64,000 bases of DNA from an uncultured Pelagibacteraceae bacterium (GCA_902579465.1 CACHGV010000003.1:73482-137481); one strand, 5' to 3'. Counted from the first letter of the stretch, positions 48,985-57,906 are shown. Program-made: numbers and translations. Notes: generated by a model not told the origin, from the letters alone.

Positions 48985-50247
48985 ATGGACAAATTTATTG
49001 TTAAGGGTCCTTGTAAAATAAAGGGCGAAATTTCAATCTCAGGCTCAAAAAATGCTGCTTTACCAATTTTGGCCTCGACAATCTTATTCGAAAACGAAGT
49101 CATAATAAAAAATTTACCTCGTGTGAAAGACATTGATACAATGATAAATCTTTTAAAATCTCTTGGTTCAGAAATAAAATTTAATAAAAATAGAAAAATT
49201 GTTAAAATAACAAAGAAAAAAAAGCAAAATTTTTTTGCATCATATTCACTTGTTAGAACAATGAGAGCTGGAATATTAGTTTTAGGAGCACTTGTTACCA
49301 AACATCAAAAGTCTATTACTTCTTTGCCTGGTGGCTGCCTAATAGGGGCAAGACCTGTAAATTATCATTTGAATGCGCTTAAAAAACTTGGAATGAAATA
49401 TGATATTAAGAAAGGCTATATTCATGCACATACGAAAGAAAAACTCAAAGGTGCAAAAATCAGATTTTCAAAAGTTAGTGTTGGAGCAACTGAAAATACA
49501 ATTATAGCTGCATGTTTAGCAAATGGAATTACTGTTCTTAGAAACTGCGCGATTGAACCAGAAATAATTGATTTAATAAATTTTTTAAAATCAGCTGGTG
49601 CTAAAATAAAATTTATAGGCAAACGTACTTTGAAGATAGAAGGCGTTAAATCTTTAGAGAGCACAAGTTATTCTGTGATGTCAGATAGAATAGAAACAGG
49701 AACTTTTTGTGTAGCAGCATGTTTAACTGGAGGTAATTTAAAAATAAATAATTTTGATCCAAAAATTATTAAAACAGAATTATCATTACTAAAAAGAGTT
49801 GGAGCAAAAATTAAAGTAGCCAAAAATCAAATTCATATATCTGGTCCAAAAAAAATCAAAAACTTAACTAATTTAGTTACTAAAGAATATCCAAACTTTC
49901 CCACAGATTTACAAGCACAGTTTATGGTTCTACTTTGTAAGGCTAAAGGCAAAAGTTCAATAACTGAAAGTATTTTCGAAAATAGATTTATGCATGTAGC
50001 TGAACTAAGAAGATTAGGTGCTGAGATTATAATAAAAAAAAATAAAGCATTTATTTCAGGTGATACTAACTTTCAAGCTGCTGAATTAATGTCTAGTGAC
50101 CTAAGAGCTTCGGTTGCATTAGTTTTAGCTGCAATAGTTGCAAAAGGATCATCTGTAATCAATAGAATTTATCACTTAGATAGAGGATATGAAAATATAG
50201 AGAGTAAACTTAGAAAAGTTGGTGTAAATATTCGACGGATTAATTGA
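48985..50247 (+). CDS. murA: UDP-N-acetylglucosamine 1-carboxyvinyltransferase
   Basis: MurA (420 residues) makes the first committed step of peptidoglycan synthesis from UDP-GlcNAc and phosphoenolpyruvate. The N-terminal SGSKNAALPILAS and the active-site loop SLPGGCLIGARPVN with catalytic Cys118 are present, as is TEYPNFPTDLQAQFM-like sequence near the C-terminal half. A Cys at this position is the fosfomycin-sensitive form. It is followed by a DUF2948 gene with a one-base overlap. Confidence 0.97.
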   Translation: MDKFIVKGPCKIKGEISISGSKNAALPILASTILFENEVIIKNLPRVKDIDTMINLLKSLGSEIKFNKNRKIVKITKKKKQNFFASYSLVRTMRAGILVLGALVTKHQKSITSLPGGCLIGARPVNYHLNALKKLGMKYDIKKGYIHAHTKEKLKGAKIRFSKVSVGATENTIIAACLANGITVLRNCAIEPEIIDLINFLKSAGAKIKFIGKRTLKIEGVKSLESTSYSVMSDRIETGTFCVAACLTGGNLKINNFDPKIIKTELSLLKRVGAKIKVAKNQIHISGPKKIKNLTNLVTKEYPNFPTDLQAQFMVLLCKAKGKSSITESIFENRFMHVAELRRLGAEIIIKKNKAFISGDTNFQAAELMSSDLRASVALVLAAIVAKGSSVINRIYHLDRGYENIESKLRKVGVNIRRIN

Positions 50248-50654
50248 TGGAAAATCAATATTTAAAAAAGATAATTGCACAAACTCCTGAAGATCTTCAT
50301 ATTATCTCAGCTTGCTGTTCCGAGGGGAAAGTTAATATTGATGATGTTAAATATTTAGCTTCTAACAAGATTTTTCTAATTTCACTAGCAAGATTTAGCA
50401 AAGAAGAGGAAAACAAAAATAAATTAATAAATAGTATTATCAAATTTGAATTTATTAATTCATCAAAATCAAAGAATATAGACCAAAATGACACTAATCT
50501 AACATTAGAATTACTTACAATTGATATTTTTAAGAAAGGGGAGAATTTTGAAATAACTATGTTATTTTCGGAAAATAGAATTATAACTCTTGCCGCTGAA
50601 GTAATTGAGGTGACACTAGAAGATCAAAAAATAGCAAATGATAAAAGTAATTAA
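50247..50654 (+). CDS. DUF2948 family protein
   Basis: A 135-residue protein from ATG 50247 (TGATG overlap with murA; a TTG lies 3 bases earlier). The pattern TPEDLHIISACCSEGKVNIDDVKYL and the later LELLTIDIFKKG resemble the alphaproteobacterial DUF2948 family, which is regularly placed between murA and hisD. No catalytic motif is visible and the role is unknown. It overlaps hisD by 17 bases. Confidence 0.75.
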   Translation: MENQYLKKIIAQTPEDLHIISACCSEGKVNIDDVKYLASNKIFLISLARFSKEEENKNKLINSIIKFEFINSSKSKNIDQNDTNLTLELLTIDIFKKGENFEITMLFSENRIITLAAEVIEVTLEDQKIANDKSN

Positions 50655-51903
50655 TTGTAATAAAAAAAACTATCTAAATAACTTAATTAAGTTTTTAGAT
50701 TTAAGGAGATCTGGAAAAAGAATTGAAAATAAAACTATATCTAACATTTTAAAAGATATTAAAAAAAATAAAAACAAAAGTCTTTTAAAATACGAGAAAA
50801 AATTTAGTAAAAATAGTCAAATTAAGCCTAGTATAAAGCAAATTAATAAGGCAATTAAATCTTTAGATCCAACAATTAAAAGAGCTATAGATTTTGCTTA
50901 TAAAAGGATACTCAAATTTCATAATTTACAAAAAACTAAAGATATTTTTTACAAAGATAATCTAAATAATAAAATAGAATATAAATACGTACCAATTCAA
51001 TCAGTTGGCATTTATGTTCCAGCAAATTTACCATCAACTTTGTTGATGAATGCTATTCCAGCAAAAATAGCGGGTGTAAAAAGAATTGTACTAGCAAATC
51101 CAAAAAATAATGGAAAATTAAATCCTGCAGTTTTATATGCAGCAAAAAAATTAGGAATTAATGAAATTTATTCAATGGGAGGCGCACAAGCCATAGGTAG
51201 TTTAGCTTATATTCAAAAAGTAAATAAAATTGTTGGTCCTGGCAATATCTTTGTAGCTGGTGCTAAAAGACAAGTTTTTGGAGATGTAGGCATTGAAGGA
51301 ATGATTGCAGGCCCATCTGAAATAACAATATTAGCAGATAGCAAAACTAGTTTAAATGAAGTTACAACATCTATGATTGGCCAGGCAGAACATGACTCAA
51401 ATTCACAGTGTATATTAATTACCAAGGATTTAAATTTAATTAAAAAATTTAAAAAAGAATTAGAATTAAAATTGAAACAGATACCAAGGCAAAGTATTGC
51501 CACTAAAAGTATAAAAAGTAATGGACTAATCTTAAAAGTATATAATGATAGACAAATTATTGATGCAATTAATGAGATAGCTCCTGAACACTTAGAAATA
51601 AATGTTGGCAATTATAAAAAGTATAAAGATAAAATTGTTAATGCGGGAAGTATTTGTATAGGAAAATATTCTCCTATGGCATTAAGCGACTATGCTGTTG
51701 GGACAAATCATGTATTACCAACTAATGCATCAGCTAAATTTTCCTCAGGGTTAAGTTTAAGTGAATTTTATAAAAAAATTAGCCTTATAACTCTTTCAAA
51801 AAAAGGTGTTGAGAAAATAGGAGAATACGCTACACATCTCGCTGAGTATGAAGAATTAAAAGGTCATGCTTTGAGTATAAAATCTAGAATAAATAAGGAG
51901 TAA
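50638..51903 (+). CDS. hisD: Histidinol dehydrogenase
   Basis: HisD (421 residues) oxidises histidinol to histidine in two NAD-dependent steps. The conserved YVPANLPSTLLMNAIPAKIAG region, GGAQAIGSLAY, KIVGPGNIFVAGAK, GMIAGPSEITILAD, QAEHDSNSQCILIT (zinc ligands) and APEHLEI are present. It sits upstream of infA, and other histidine genes lie about 1 kb further on. Confidence 0.97.
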   Translation: MIKVINCNKKNYLNNLIKFLDLRRSGKRIENKTISNILKDIKKNKNKSLLKYEKKFSKNSQIKPSIKQINKAIKSLDPTIKRAIDFAYKRILKFHNLQKTKDIFYKDNLNNKIEYKYVPIQSVGIYVPANLPSTLLMNAIPAKIAGVKRIVLANPKNNGKLNPAVLYAAKKLGINEIYSMGGAQAIGSLAYIQKVNKIVGPGNIFVAGAKRQVFGDVGIEGMIAGPSEITILADSKTSLNEVTTSMIGQAEHDSNSQCILITKDLNLIKKFKKELELKLKQIPRQSIATKSIKSNGLILKVYNDRQIIDAINEIAPEHLEINVGNYKKYKDKIVNAGSICIGKYSPMALSDYAVGTNHVLPTNASAKFSSGLSLSEFYKKISLITLSKKGVEKIGEYATHLAEYEELKGHALSIKSRINKE

Positions 51904-51909
51904 CAAAAT

Positions 51910-52125
51910 TTGTCGAAACAAGATTTATTGGAATTTAAAGGTAAAGTAATCGATTTATTACCTAATGCCATGTTCCGAGTAAAGCTTGAAAATAATCATA
52001 TTGTTACAGCTCACACAGCTGGTAAGTTAAGGAAGAATAGGATTAGAGTTCTTCAAGGTGATAATGTAACAGTCGAAGTAACACCTTATGATTTGACAAA
52101 AGGAAGAATTATTTTTAGGTTTTAA
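51910..52125 (+). CDS. infA: Translation initiation factor IF-1
   Basis: A 71-residue OB-fold protein; [23 protein letters not shown] and [22 protein letters not shown] are canonical. The start is TTG at 51910: an AAGGAG Shine-Dalgarno sequence at 51895-51900 is 9 bases upstream and no ATG fits the conserved N-terminus. It ends 5 bases before tRNA-Phe. Confidence 0.97.
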   Translation: MSKQDLLEFKGKVIDLLPNAMFRVKLENNHIVTAHTAGKLRKNRIRVLQGDNVTVEVTPYDLTKGRIIFRF

Positions 52126-52130
52126 ATAAT

Positions 52131-52206
52131 GGCTTCGTAGCTCAGTTGGTAGAGCAGAGCCCTGAAAAGGCTTGTGTCGCTGGTTCGAGTCCCGCCGAAG
52201 CCACCA
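52131..52206 (+). tRNA. tRNA-Phe (anticodon GAA)
   Basis: A 76-base cloverleaf: acceptor GGCTTCG/CGAAGCC, D-arm GCTC...GAGC, anticodon loop CTGAAAA with GAA, T-loop TTCGAGT, discriminator A and encoded CCA. It follows infA closely and is probably released from the same transcript. Confidence 0.97.
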
Positions 52207-52324
52207 TTTTAGAAATAAAACCTTGCAGCAAAAATGCTTGCATTCAATTTTAAAATCTAATAACTATCCCGCTAGCTGAAGTTTAGCTAAGTTTAATATA
52301 ATAAAGAAAGAGTAAAAGAAAAGT
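52207..52324 (+). promoter_or_regulatory. Leader region of the cold-shock gene with small hairpins
   Basis: This 118-base gap between tRNA-Phe and cspA probably forms the cspA 5' leader. It contains a bulged hairpin TGCAGC/GCTTGCA (52224-52242, AAAAAT loop) and a 5-bp hairpin TAGCT/AGCTA (52273-52289). Cold-shock mRNAs in other bacteria have thermosensing leaders; function here is inference only. Confidence 0.3.
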
Positions 52325-52537
52325 ATGAGTACATTAAAAGGAAAAGTAAAGTGGTTCAACGGTAAGAAGGGCTACGGGTTTATAGAAAGAGAAGACGGAG
52401 AAAAAGATTGTTTCGTTCATGCAAGCGCAGTTCGTGAAGCAGGACTTCGTTTTTTGAATGAGAACGACGCTGTAGAATTTGAAATTCAGGATGGAGACAA
52501 AGGTCCAAGCGCAGTGAATTTAAAGAAAACTTCTTAA
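52325..52537 (+). CDS. cspA: Cold-shock domain protein
   Basis: A 70-residue single cold-shock domain with RNP1 KGYGFIER and an RNP2-like CFVHASAV. It would bind single-stranded RNA/DNA as an RNA chaperone or antiterminator. The second RNP has Ala where many CspA proteins have Phe/Ser. The coding sequence is visibly less AT-rich than its neighbours, as is usual for highly expressed genes in such genomes. It is transcribed alone between tRNA-Phe and tRNA-His. Confidence 0.93.
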   Translation: MSTLKGKVKWFNGKKGYGFIEREDGEKDCFVHASAVREAGLRFLNENDAVEFEIQDGDKGPSAVNLKKTS

Positions 52538-52557
52538 AATTTATTTCATTTAAAATT

Positions 52558-52604
52558 TTGTATAGGAATAAAAGTAGGTAAACCCTATGAATATTCCTAT
52601 ACAA
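52558..52604 (+). repeat. Long perfect hairpin downstream of the cold-shock gene
   Basis: A perfect 13-bp inverted repeat, TTGTATAGGAATA / TATTCCTATACAA, encloses 21 bases that can form a smaller GTAGG-TAAAC-CCTAT hairpin. A second perfect 7-bp hairpin (GCATTTT/AAAATGC, 52614-52633) follows. Neither is followed by a T-run. The rest of the gap to 52767 is AT-rich with no gene seen. It could be the cspA 3' end, an mRNA stabiliser or part of a small RNA. Confidence 0.6.
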
Positions 52605-52768
52605 TACATACTTGCATTTTAAGTCCAAAATGCTATTTAACCTCCATGATTAAAAATAGTAAAATTTTAGTATCTCACAAAAGACATCATTTTCATGCTG
52701 GCTTGCAGCTAGCTATTTAACTATTTTAAAATTTAAATTTAACTCTAATTAGTATAAAACAATAATAG

Positions 52769-52843
52769 GCCCTGGTGGTGAAATGGTTATCACGAAAGTT
52801 TGTGGAACTTTAGTTTTTGGTTCAATTCCAAGCCAGGGTACCA
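52769..52843 (+). tRNA. tRNA-His (anticodon GTG), with A73 and G1-U72
   Basis: Cloverleaf: acceptor GCCCTGG with CCAGGGT (first pair G-T), D-arm GTGA/TCAC, anticodon stem AAAGT/ACTTT with loop TTGTGGA (GTG), T-loop TTCAATT, discriminator A73 and encoded CCA. Most bacterial tRNA-His have C73 paired to an extra G-1; here the base before position 1 is a G (52768) but would face A73. This matches the derived tRNA-His known from part of the alphaproteobacteria. It ends 4 bases before the hisS ATG. Confidence 0.95.
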
Positions 52844-52847
52844 AAAA

Positions 52848-54242
52848 ATGAATAAAGAAAATAAATTAATACCTGGGTTGCCCCCAGGATTTGAAGATCG
52901 TTGGGATAAGAAACTTCTTCTCAAAAAAAAGCTGTTATCAGTAATTGAGAATAATTTTATTAAGTTTGGTGCTGAACCACTCGAAACACCATCGTTCGAA
53001 ATCAGTGAAAATATAGGATCTTTTCTAGCAGAAGATGAAGCTAATCCTATGTCTGATGTATTTTCATTTAAAGATGGAGATAAAAATATTACCCTTAGAT
53101 ATGACCTATCTAGCCCTCTAGCAAGATTTGTTGCTCAAAATAATCAAGAGTTGCCTTCAATTTATAAAAGATATGCTATTCAAAATGTATTTCGTAATGA
53201 AAAAGCAGGCAATGGAAGATATAGAGAATTTTTGCAGGCAGATTTTGACATTGTAGGAAATGTTAATTCATCACAAGCTAACGCTGAACTTTGTGATTTA
53301 ATTTCAGCAACACTCTTAGAATGTGGATTAAAGAAAGATCAATTTACAATCAATGTAAGTAACAGAAAAATAGTTCAAGGTTTAATAGATGAATTACAAA
53401 TAACTGAGGAAAAACAATTAAGAGTTATTAGGGCAATTGATAAACTTGATAAGCCTGGATTTGGAATAAAAGGTGTAGAGGACCTTTTGAGAAAGGAAAG
53501 AAAAGATACTAGTGGTGCTATTCCAAAAGGTGCAGACTTAAATGATAAGCAGGTTTATAAAATATTAGATTATTTAAAAATTAAAGATTTAAATGAACTT
53601 AAACAAAATTTAAAAAATTCACTATCGCAAGAAGGAATCAAGGAATTAGAAGACTTTTTTGAAATCCTTAGATATGGATCAAACTTAGATAAAGTCAAAA
53701 CCAACTTTACAATTGTCAGAGGCTTGGCATATTATTCTGATTTCATCGTTGAAACTAATTTAAATTTTAAAGTTGCAAATAATAAAGGTAAAGAGGTAGA
53801 TATTGGGAGTATTTGTTCAGGTGGAGCCTATGCACAACTTATATCAAGATTTAAAGGAGTTGATATTCCAGGTACAGGTATAAGTTTTGGTGTAGATAGA
53901 CTTTTGTTTGCATTAATGCAATTAGATCAGTTTCAATTAGACGAACAAAAACCAGTTTTAGTATGTGTAATGGATCAAAAATACTTAAAAAACTACTACG
54001 AAATTTTAGATCTTTTAAGACAAAACAATATTAATTCAGAAATATTTTTAGATACCAAAAAAAATCTTGGTAAGCAGCTTACTTATGCAAACAAACGTCA
54101 ATTACCAGTTGCAGTAATCTGTGGTGAAAATGAATTTAAAGATAATACAGTGACCATTAAAAATTTAAAGGGTGTAAAGGGTGAGAACAACAAAACAATT
54201 CCCAAGAAAGATTTAATAAATGAAGTCAAAAAACTTATCTGA
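52848..54242 (+). CDS. hisS: Histidine-tRNA ligase
   Basis: HisRS (464 residues from ATG 52848; the open frame extends into the tRNA but that is not coding). The class II core is seen as TLRYDLSSPLARFVA, the motif 2 region NGRYREFLQADFDIVG, and RGLAYYSDFIVE with GISFGVDRLLFAL (motif 3); an anticodon-binding domain ends the protein. The REFLQADFDIVG pattern differs from the E. coli form (RQFHQLGCEVFG) and resembles eukaryotic-type and derived alphaproteobacterial HisRS. It overlaps hisZ by 23 bases. Confidence 0.95.
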   Translation: MNKENKLIPGLPPGFEDRWDKKLLLKKKLLSVIENNFIKFGAEPLETPSFEISENIGSFLAEDEANPMSDVFSFKDGDKNITLRYDLSSPLARFVAQNNQELPSIYKRYAIQNVFRNEKAGNGRYREFLQADFDIVGNVNSSQANAELCDLISATLLECGLKKDQFTINVSNRKIVQGLIDELQITEEKQLRVIRAIDKLDKPGFGIKGVEDLLRKERKDTSGAIPKGADLNDKQVYKILDYLKIKDLNELKQNLKNSLSQEGIKELEDFFEILRYGSNLDKVKTNFTIVRGLAYYSDFIVETNLNFKVANNKGKEVDIGSICSGGAYAQLISRFKGVDIPGTGISFGVDRLLFALMQLDQFQLDEQKPVLVCVMDQKYLKNYYEILDLLRQNNINSEIFLDTKKNLGKQLTYANKRQLPVAVICGENEFKDNTVTIKNLKGVKGENNKTIPKKDLINEVKKLI

Positions 54243-55269
54243 AAATATACTTAAATCTTTAAAATCAAGTGGGTTTGATTATATAGATTTAGATACAGTA
54301 ATTCCAACCAATCTAATTCTCGAGAGATCTGGGGAGACATTTAGAAGTTTAATTTTTTCATTTATGGATCAGAATGGAAAGGAAATTTGTTTAAGACCTG
54401 ATTTAACCATTGCTTCTTGTATCAAATATCTCAATCAAAAAAAAAAGAGATCTTCAAAAGTATTTTATAATGGTCAAGCATTCAGAAAAGTTAAGAAAAA
54501 AAATGAAAAAATTATCAGAGATCAAATAGGTTTCGAGATCATAGGATCAAAAGATGAAAAAAGAGATGATAAGCAAATAATAAATACTGGTATTAAAGTT
54601 TTAAATAAATTTAAATATAAGTCTGGGAGTATAACAATTGGAAATGTGGAAATTTTTCACTTATTGATAAATAAATTAGATATTCCAAAGAGGTGGAAAC
54701 TAAGATTGCAAAGACATTTTTGGCGAGAGGGTTATTTTAATGAATTATTGAGACGTCTAGAGACTAATTCAGATGTAGATGAAACTATCGTTGAGTTGGA
54801 TAAAAAAAGATATCTTAAACTATGTAAACAAAATCAAAACAGAAATATAGCAGGGCGTTCCTTAAAAGAAATACTGATTAGATTTGATTACAAAATCAGA
54901 GATCCTAGAAGACAAGTAAAAGGTCAATATGTAGTAAAGATCATAAGGGAATATTTAAAAATTAATTGCAAAATGAGTAATGCAGCAACTACTCTAAATG
55001 CTTTTTTTAAAAAAAATAAAATAAATCTTATTGTTGGTAAAAATTATTTTCCAATCATAAAAAATAAAGTTTCTAAATTAAATGTAAATTTTTCATCTTC
55101 TTTTGGTAGACATCTGGAATATTACACAGGGATGGTATTTAAGATTACAATAAATTCAAACTCTAGAAAAATACAGGTTAATGGAGGTCGTTATGATAAT
55201 CTTATTTCTGATTTAGGATCTTCAAAAAAAATTCCAGCAGTTGGAGGCGCAATAAATTTAAATGATTAA
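54220..55269 (+). CDS. hisZ: ATP phosphoribosyltransferase regulatory subunit HisZ
   Basis: A 349-residue HisRS paralogue lacking aminoacylation function. It keeps parts of the catalytic fold (KEICLRPDLTIASCIKYL, FYNGQAFRKV, RHLEYYTGMVFKI, GGRYDNLISDLG) but has no anticodon domain. HisZ is needed by the short form of HisG, which is encoded next with an 8-base overlap, so the pair forms the hetero-octameric first enzyme of histidine synthesis. The overlap with hisS links tRNA charging and synthesis. Confidence 0.92.
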   Translation: MKSKNLSENILKSLKSSGFDYIDLDTVIPTNLILERSGETFRSLIFSFMDQNGKEICLRPDLTIASCIKYLNQKKKRSSKVFYNGQAFRKVKKKNEKIIRDQIGFEIIGSKDEKRDDKQIINTGIKVLNKFKYKSGSITIGNVEIFHLLINKLDIPKRWKLRLQRHFWREGYFNELLRRLETNSDVDETIVELDKKRYLKLCKQNQNRNIAGRSLKEILIRFDYKIRDPRRQVKGQYVVKIIREYLKINCKMSNAATTLNAFFKKNKINLIVGKNYFPIIKNKVSKLNVNFSSSFGRHLEYYTGMVFKITINSNSRKIQVNGGRYDNLISDLGSSKKIPAVGGAINLND

Positions 55270-55939
55270 AATTGGTATTCCAAGCAAGGGTCGATTAAGA
55301 AAGGATACTTTAAATATATTTAAAAATAAAAATCTCAAAATTCTATCAGAAAGAGGTGATAGAGATCTCTTTGGATATATAAAAGGAAATAAAAGTATAA
55401 AAATTATTTATCTACATGCTAGAGAAATTATCGAAAGATTGGGTGATGGATCTCTAGATATTGGTTTTTCAGGATATGATTTATTAAAAGAGACTGAATT
55501 AAATATCCAAAACAAAGTTAATATTGCAAAAAAGCTAAAATATGGACATGCAACTTTAGTATTAGCTGTTCCAGACGAGTGGATTGATATTCAGACAATA
55601 GCTGATTTAGAGGAAATTTCCTTTGATTTTAAAGATAAAAAGAAAAGTAGGATGAGAGTTGCAACAAAATATCCAAATCTAACTAGAGAGTTTTTATTTT
55701 CAAAAGGTGTAACTCAATTTAAATTAGTTCCTTCTCTTGGAGCAACTGAAGTATATCCATTTACTGGTTCATCAGAAATTTTATCAGATATAACTAGCAC
55801 AGGTGAAACTTTACGTGCGAATAATTTAAGAGTCTTAAAAGATGGAAATATTCTTAAAAGTACTGCAATTTTAATGTTTAATAAAAAATTAGGTAACAAA
55901 AAAGGTTTGAAGAAAATTTTAAACTTGCTTAGCTCTTAA
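55262..55939 (+). CDS. hisG: ATP phosphoribosyltransferase, short form (HisG-S)
   Basis: A 225-residue catalytic subunit joining ATP and PRPP. It starts IKIGIPSKGRLRKDTLNIF, contains GDGSLDIGFSGYDLL and the PRPP-binding ATEVYPFTGSSEILSDITSTGETL. It lacks the C-terminal regulatory domain of the long form, consistent with the adjacent hisZ. It is the last gene of the tRNA-His-hisS-hisZ-hisG run, 22 bases before rmuC. Confidence 0.96.
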   Translation: MIKIGIPSKGRLRKDTLNIFKNKNLKILSERGDRDLFGYIKGNKSIKIIYLHAREIIERLGDGSLDIGFSGYDLLKETELNIQNKVNIAKKLKYGHATLVLAVPDEWIDIQTIADLEEISFDFKDKKKSRMRVATKYPNLTREFLFSKGVTQFKLVPSLGATEVYPFTGSSEILSDITSTGETLRANNLRVLKDGNILKSTAILMFNKKLGNKKGLKKILNLLSS

Positions 55940-55961
55940 CTCTCACTATTATCTTAAATTT

Positions 55962-57059
55962 ATGGATACGATTCTATTGATAATATTGCTTTTATTGTTT
56001 GGTGCAACTTTAGGGATTTTGTATCTAAATTTAAGGCCAAAACCAAAAGAAGAGAACGAAAATAAAGATGTTGAGGAAATAGCTAATTTAAAGTCAGAAA
56101 TTGTTTCTCTAAAAGATAATTTAAATAATACTATTAATAATTCATTAGGCTCAATGTCTACTTCATTTAATAATCTTTCTACAGGTGTTACTAAAGATAT
56201 GACGGAAGCTTTAACTAAGGTAGATGAAAAAGTTGGCAATTTTAATCAACAAGTACAGTTATTGAATCAAAGCCAAGAAGGCATAAGTAAAATTTTAGCA
56301 GGTGTTAAAAAATATGGAACACTTGCTGAATTTAGTTTGGATGCTTTAATTAAAGATTTATTACCAGCCTCTCAATTCATGACTAATGTTAAAATGAAAG
56401 AAGATACAAGTGAAAACGTTGAATTTGCAATTAAACTTCAAGGTGATGTAATGGTTCCAGTTGACTCCCATTTCCCAGTTGAAAAATTTAAGGCAATCAC
56501 TGATGGTTATGATGCAGATGATAAACGAGCTATTGCAGATGCTAGAGCAAAATTAGCATCAGCCTTTAAAGTTAAAGCTAAAAGTGTAAATGAAAAATAT
56601 ATAGTCCCGCCAAAAACTACAGATTTTGCTATCGTTTATGCGCCGACTGAAAGTTTGTATAAAGAATTGACTGAGTACCAAGATCCAAGCACAAAAGAAT
56701 TATTAACCCAAGAATTAATGAGGAAACACAAAATTGTAATTTGTGGACCAAACACTTTATCTGCTTACCTGCAGTCTTTGCACATGGGTTTTCAATCCCT
56801 CAAAGTTCAAAAGGGAGCAACTGAAATATATACTCATTTAAAAACGATTAGCACACGGTTTTCAAGACATTTTGATAATATTATAGTCTTGAATAAAAAA
56901 CTAGAAGAGGCAATGGCTGTTGTTAATAAGTTTGGAATGGATGCAAGATCTATTACGAGAACTTTGGAAAACATAAAAGATCCAGAGCAGTTTGAAAAAG
57001 CTCTTAAAACAGATAATGTAGAAAAACTTGAAGATCTTCCTAGACAAGCCAAAAAATAA
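55962..57059 (+). CDS. rmuC: DNA recombination protein RmuC
   Basis: A 365-residue protein with one N-terminal membrane helix (LIILLLLFGATLGILYL), a coiled-coil stretch to about 110 and the RmuC nuclease-like domain (VPVDSHFPVEKFKAI, IVPPKTTDFAIVYAPTES, VICGPNTLSAYLQ). RmuC limits inversions at short inverted repeats in E. coli; its biochemistry is unclear. It begins a run of three DNA-maintenance genes on the plus strand. Confidence 0.93.
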   Translation: MDTILLIILLLLFGATLGILYLNLRPKPKEENENKDVEEIANLKSEIVSLKDNLNNTINNSLGSMSTSFNNLSTGVTKDMTEALTKVDEKVGNFNQQVQLLNQSQEGISKILAGVKKYGTLAEFSLDALIKDLLPASQFMTNVKMKEDTSENVEFAIKLQGDVMVPVDSHFPVEKFKAITDGYDADDKRAIADARAKLASAFKVKAKSVNEKYIVPPKTTDFAIVYAPTESLYKELTEYQDPSTKELLTQELMRKHKIVICGPNTLSAYLQSLHMGFQSLKVQKGATEIYTHLKTISTRFSRHFDNIIVLNKKLEEAMAVVNKFGMDARSITRTLENIKDPEQFEKALKTDNVEKLEDLPRQAKK

Positions 57060-57095
57060 ATATAATTTAAATATAATTTCTCATATAAGAGATGC

Positions 57096-57782
57096 ATGAA
57101 ATGGAATAATAAATTTAATTATCCGAAGTCAACAAGATCAATCGAGGATGGTTATAGAAAATATTTTTTAGGTGAAGAAAAACTTCCAAGTGTTACAACA
57201 ATATTAGGTGTTACTAAATCTGACGAAGAAAAAGCTGCTTTAGCGAACTGGAGGGAAAGGGTAGGCTTTAAAGAAGCTAATAGAATTAAAACAGAGGCAT
57301 CTTCAAGAGGAACATCAATGCACTCATATATAGAGGATTACTTAAGAGGTAGAATTAATGAAAGTTTTTTTGAAACTAATGAACAATACAAAAATATGGC
57401 TAAAGAAATAATTGAAAAAGGCATAGATAGTAAATTAGATGAAATTTATGGAATTGAAGAAACTTTATATTATCCCGAACAATATGCAGGCACAGCTGAC
57501 TTAATTGGTATTTATCAAGGTAATGATGTTGTTATCGATTTTAAACAGAGCAATAAACCAAAAAAAACAGATTATATTCAAGATTATTTTTTACAACTTG
57601 GAGCATATACTCTAGCTCATGATGTTGTTTATGGAACAAAGATGAAAGCTGGAATAATTTTACTTTGTACAAAAGATGTTTTGTTCCAAGAATTTAAAAT
57701 AGAAGGTGCAGAATTAGAGATGTATCAAAATTTATTCTTAGGAAGGGTCAAAAAATTTTACGAGACGAATAATATAGCTTGA
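57096..57782 (+). CDS. PD-(D/E)XK nuclease, MGME1-like
   Basis: A 228-residue nuclease. LPSVTTILGVT (30-40), GTSMHSYIEDYL (72-83), a conserved acidic pair near 121-122, AGTADLIG (Asp135) and VVIDFKQS (Asp148-Lys150) give the PD-(D/E)XK catalytic set, and the following QDYFLQLGAYTLAHD matches the QxxxY motif. This arrangement is that of MGME1, the mitochondrial single-stranded-DNA exonuclease, and of related phage exonucleases. It would degrade DNA ends in replication or repair. It lies 36 bases after rmuC and 124 bases before an exonuclease I gene; that gap shows nothing else. Confidence 0.8.
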   Translation: MKWNNKFNYPKSTRSIEDGYRKYFLGEEKLPSVTTILGVTKSDEEKAALANWRERVGFKEANRIKTEASSRGTSMHSYIEDYLRGRINESFFETNEQYKNMAKEIIEKGIDSKLDEIYGIEETLYYPEQYAGTADLIGIYQGNDVVIDFKQSNKPKKTDYIQDYFLQLGAYTLAHDVVYGTKMKAGIILLCTKDVLFQEFKIEGAELEMYQNLFLGRVKKFYETNNIA

Positions 57783-57906
57783 CTTTAACAGACCATTTCA
57801 TAGAAGAGATAAAACTAACTAAAAGCTACTTGTTTAGATGCAACGGTTTAGTCCTAAAAAACTTTTCAAAAACCCTTCAAAACATAGCTAATTTAAGTTT
57901 TAAAAT

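Noticed and set aside
51213..51611. 132-codon minus-strand frame inside hisD
   Set aside because: Antisense to the HisD active-site region; a shadow frame.
52325..52537. Cold-shock gene as a horizontally acquired gene because of higher G+C
   Set aside because: Highly expressed small genes in AT-rich genomes often have this bias, and no mobile element is nearby.
52800..52847. N-terminal extension of hisS into tRNA-His
   Set aside because: The extra residues are tRNA-His sequence; HisRS homology begins just after ATG 52848.
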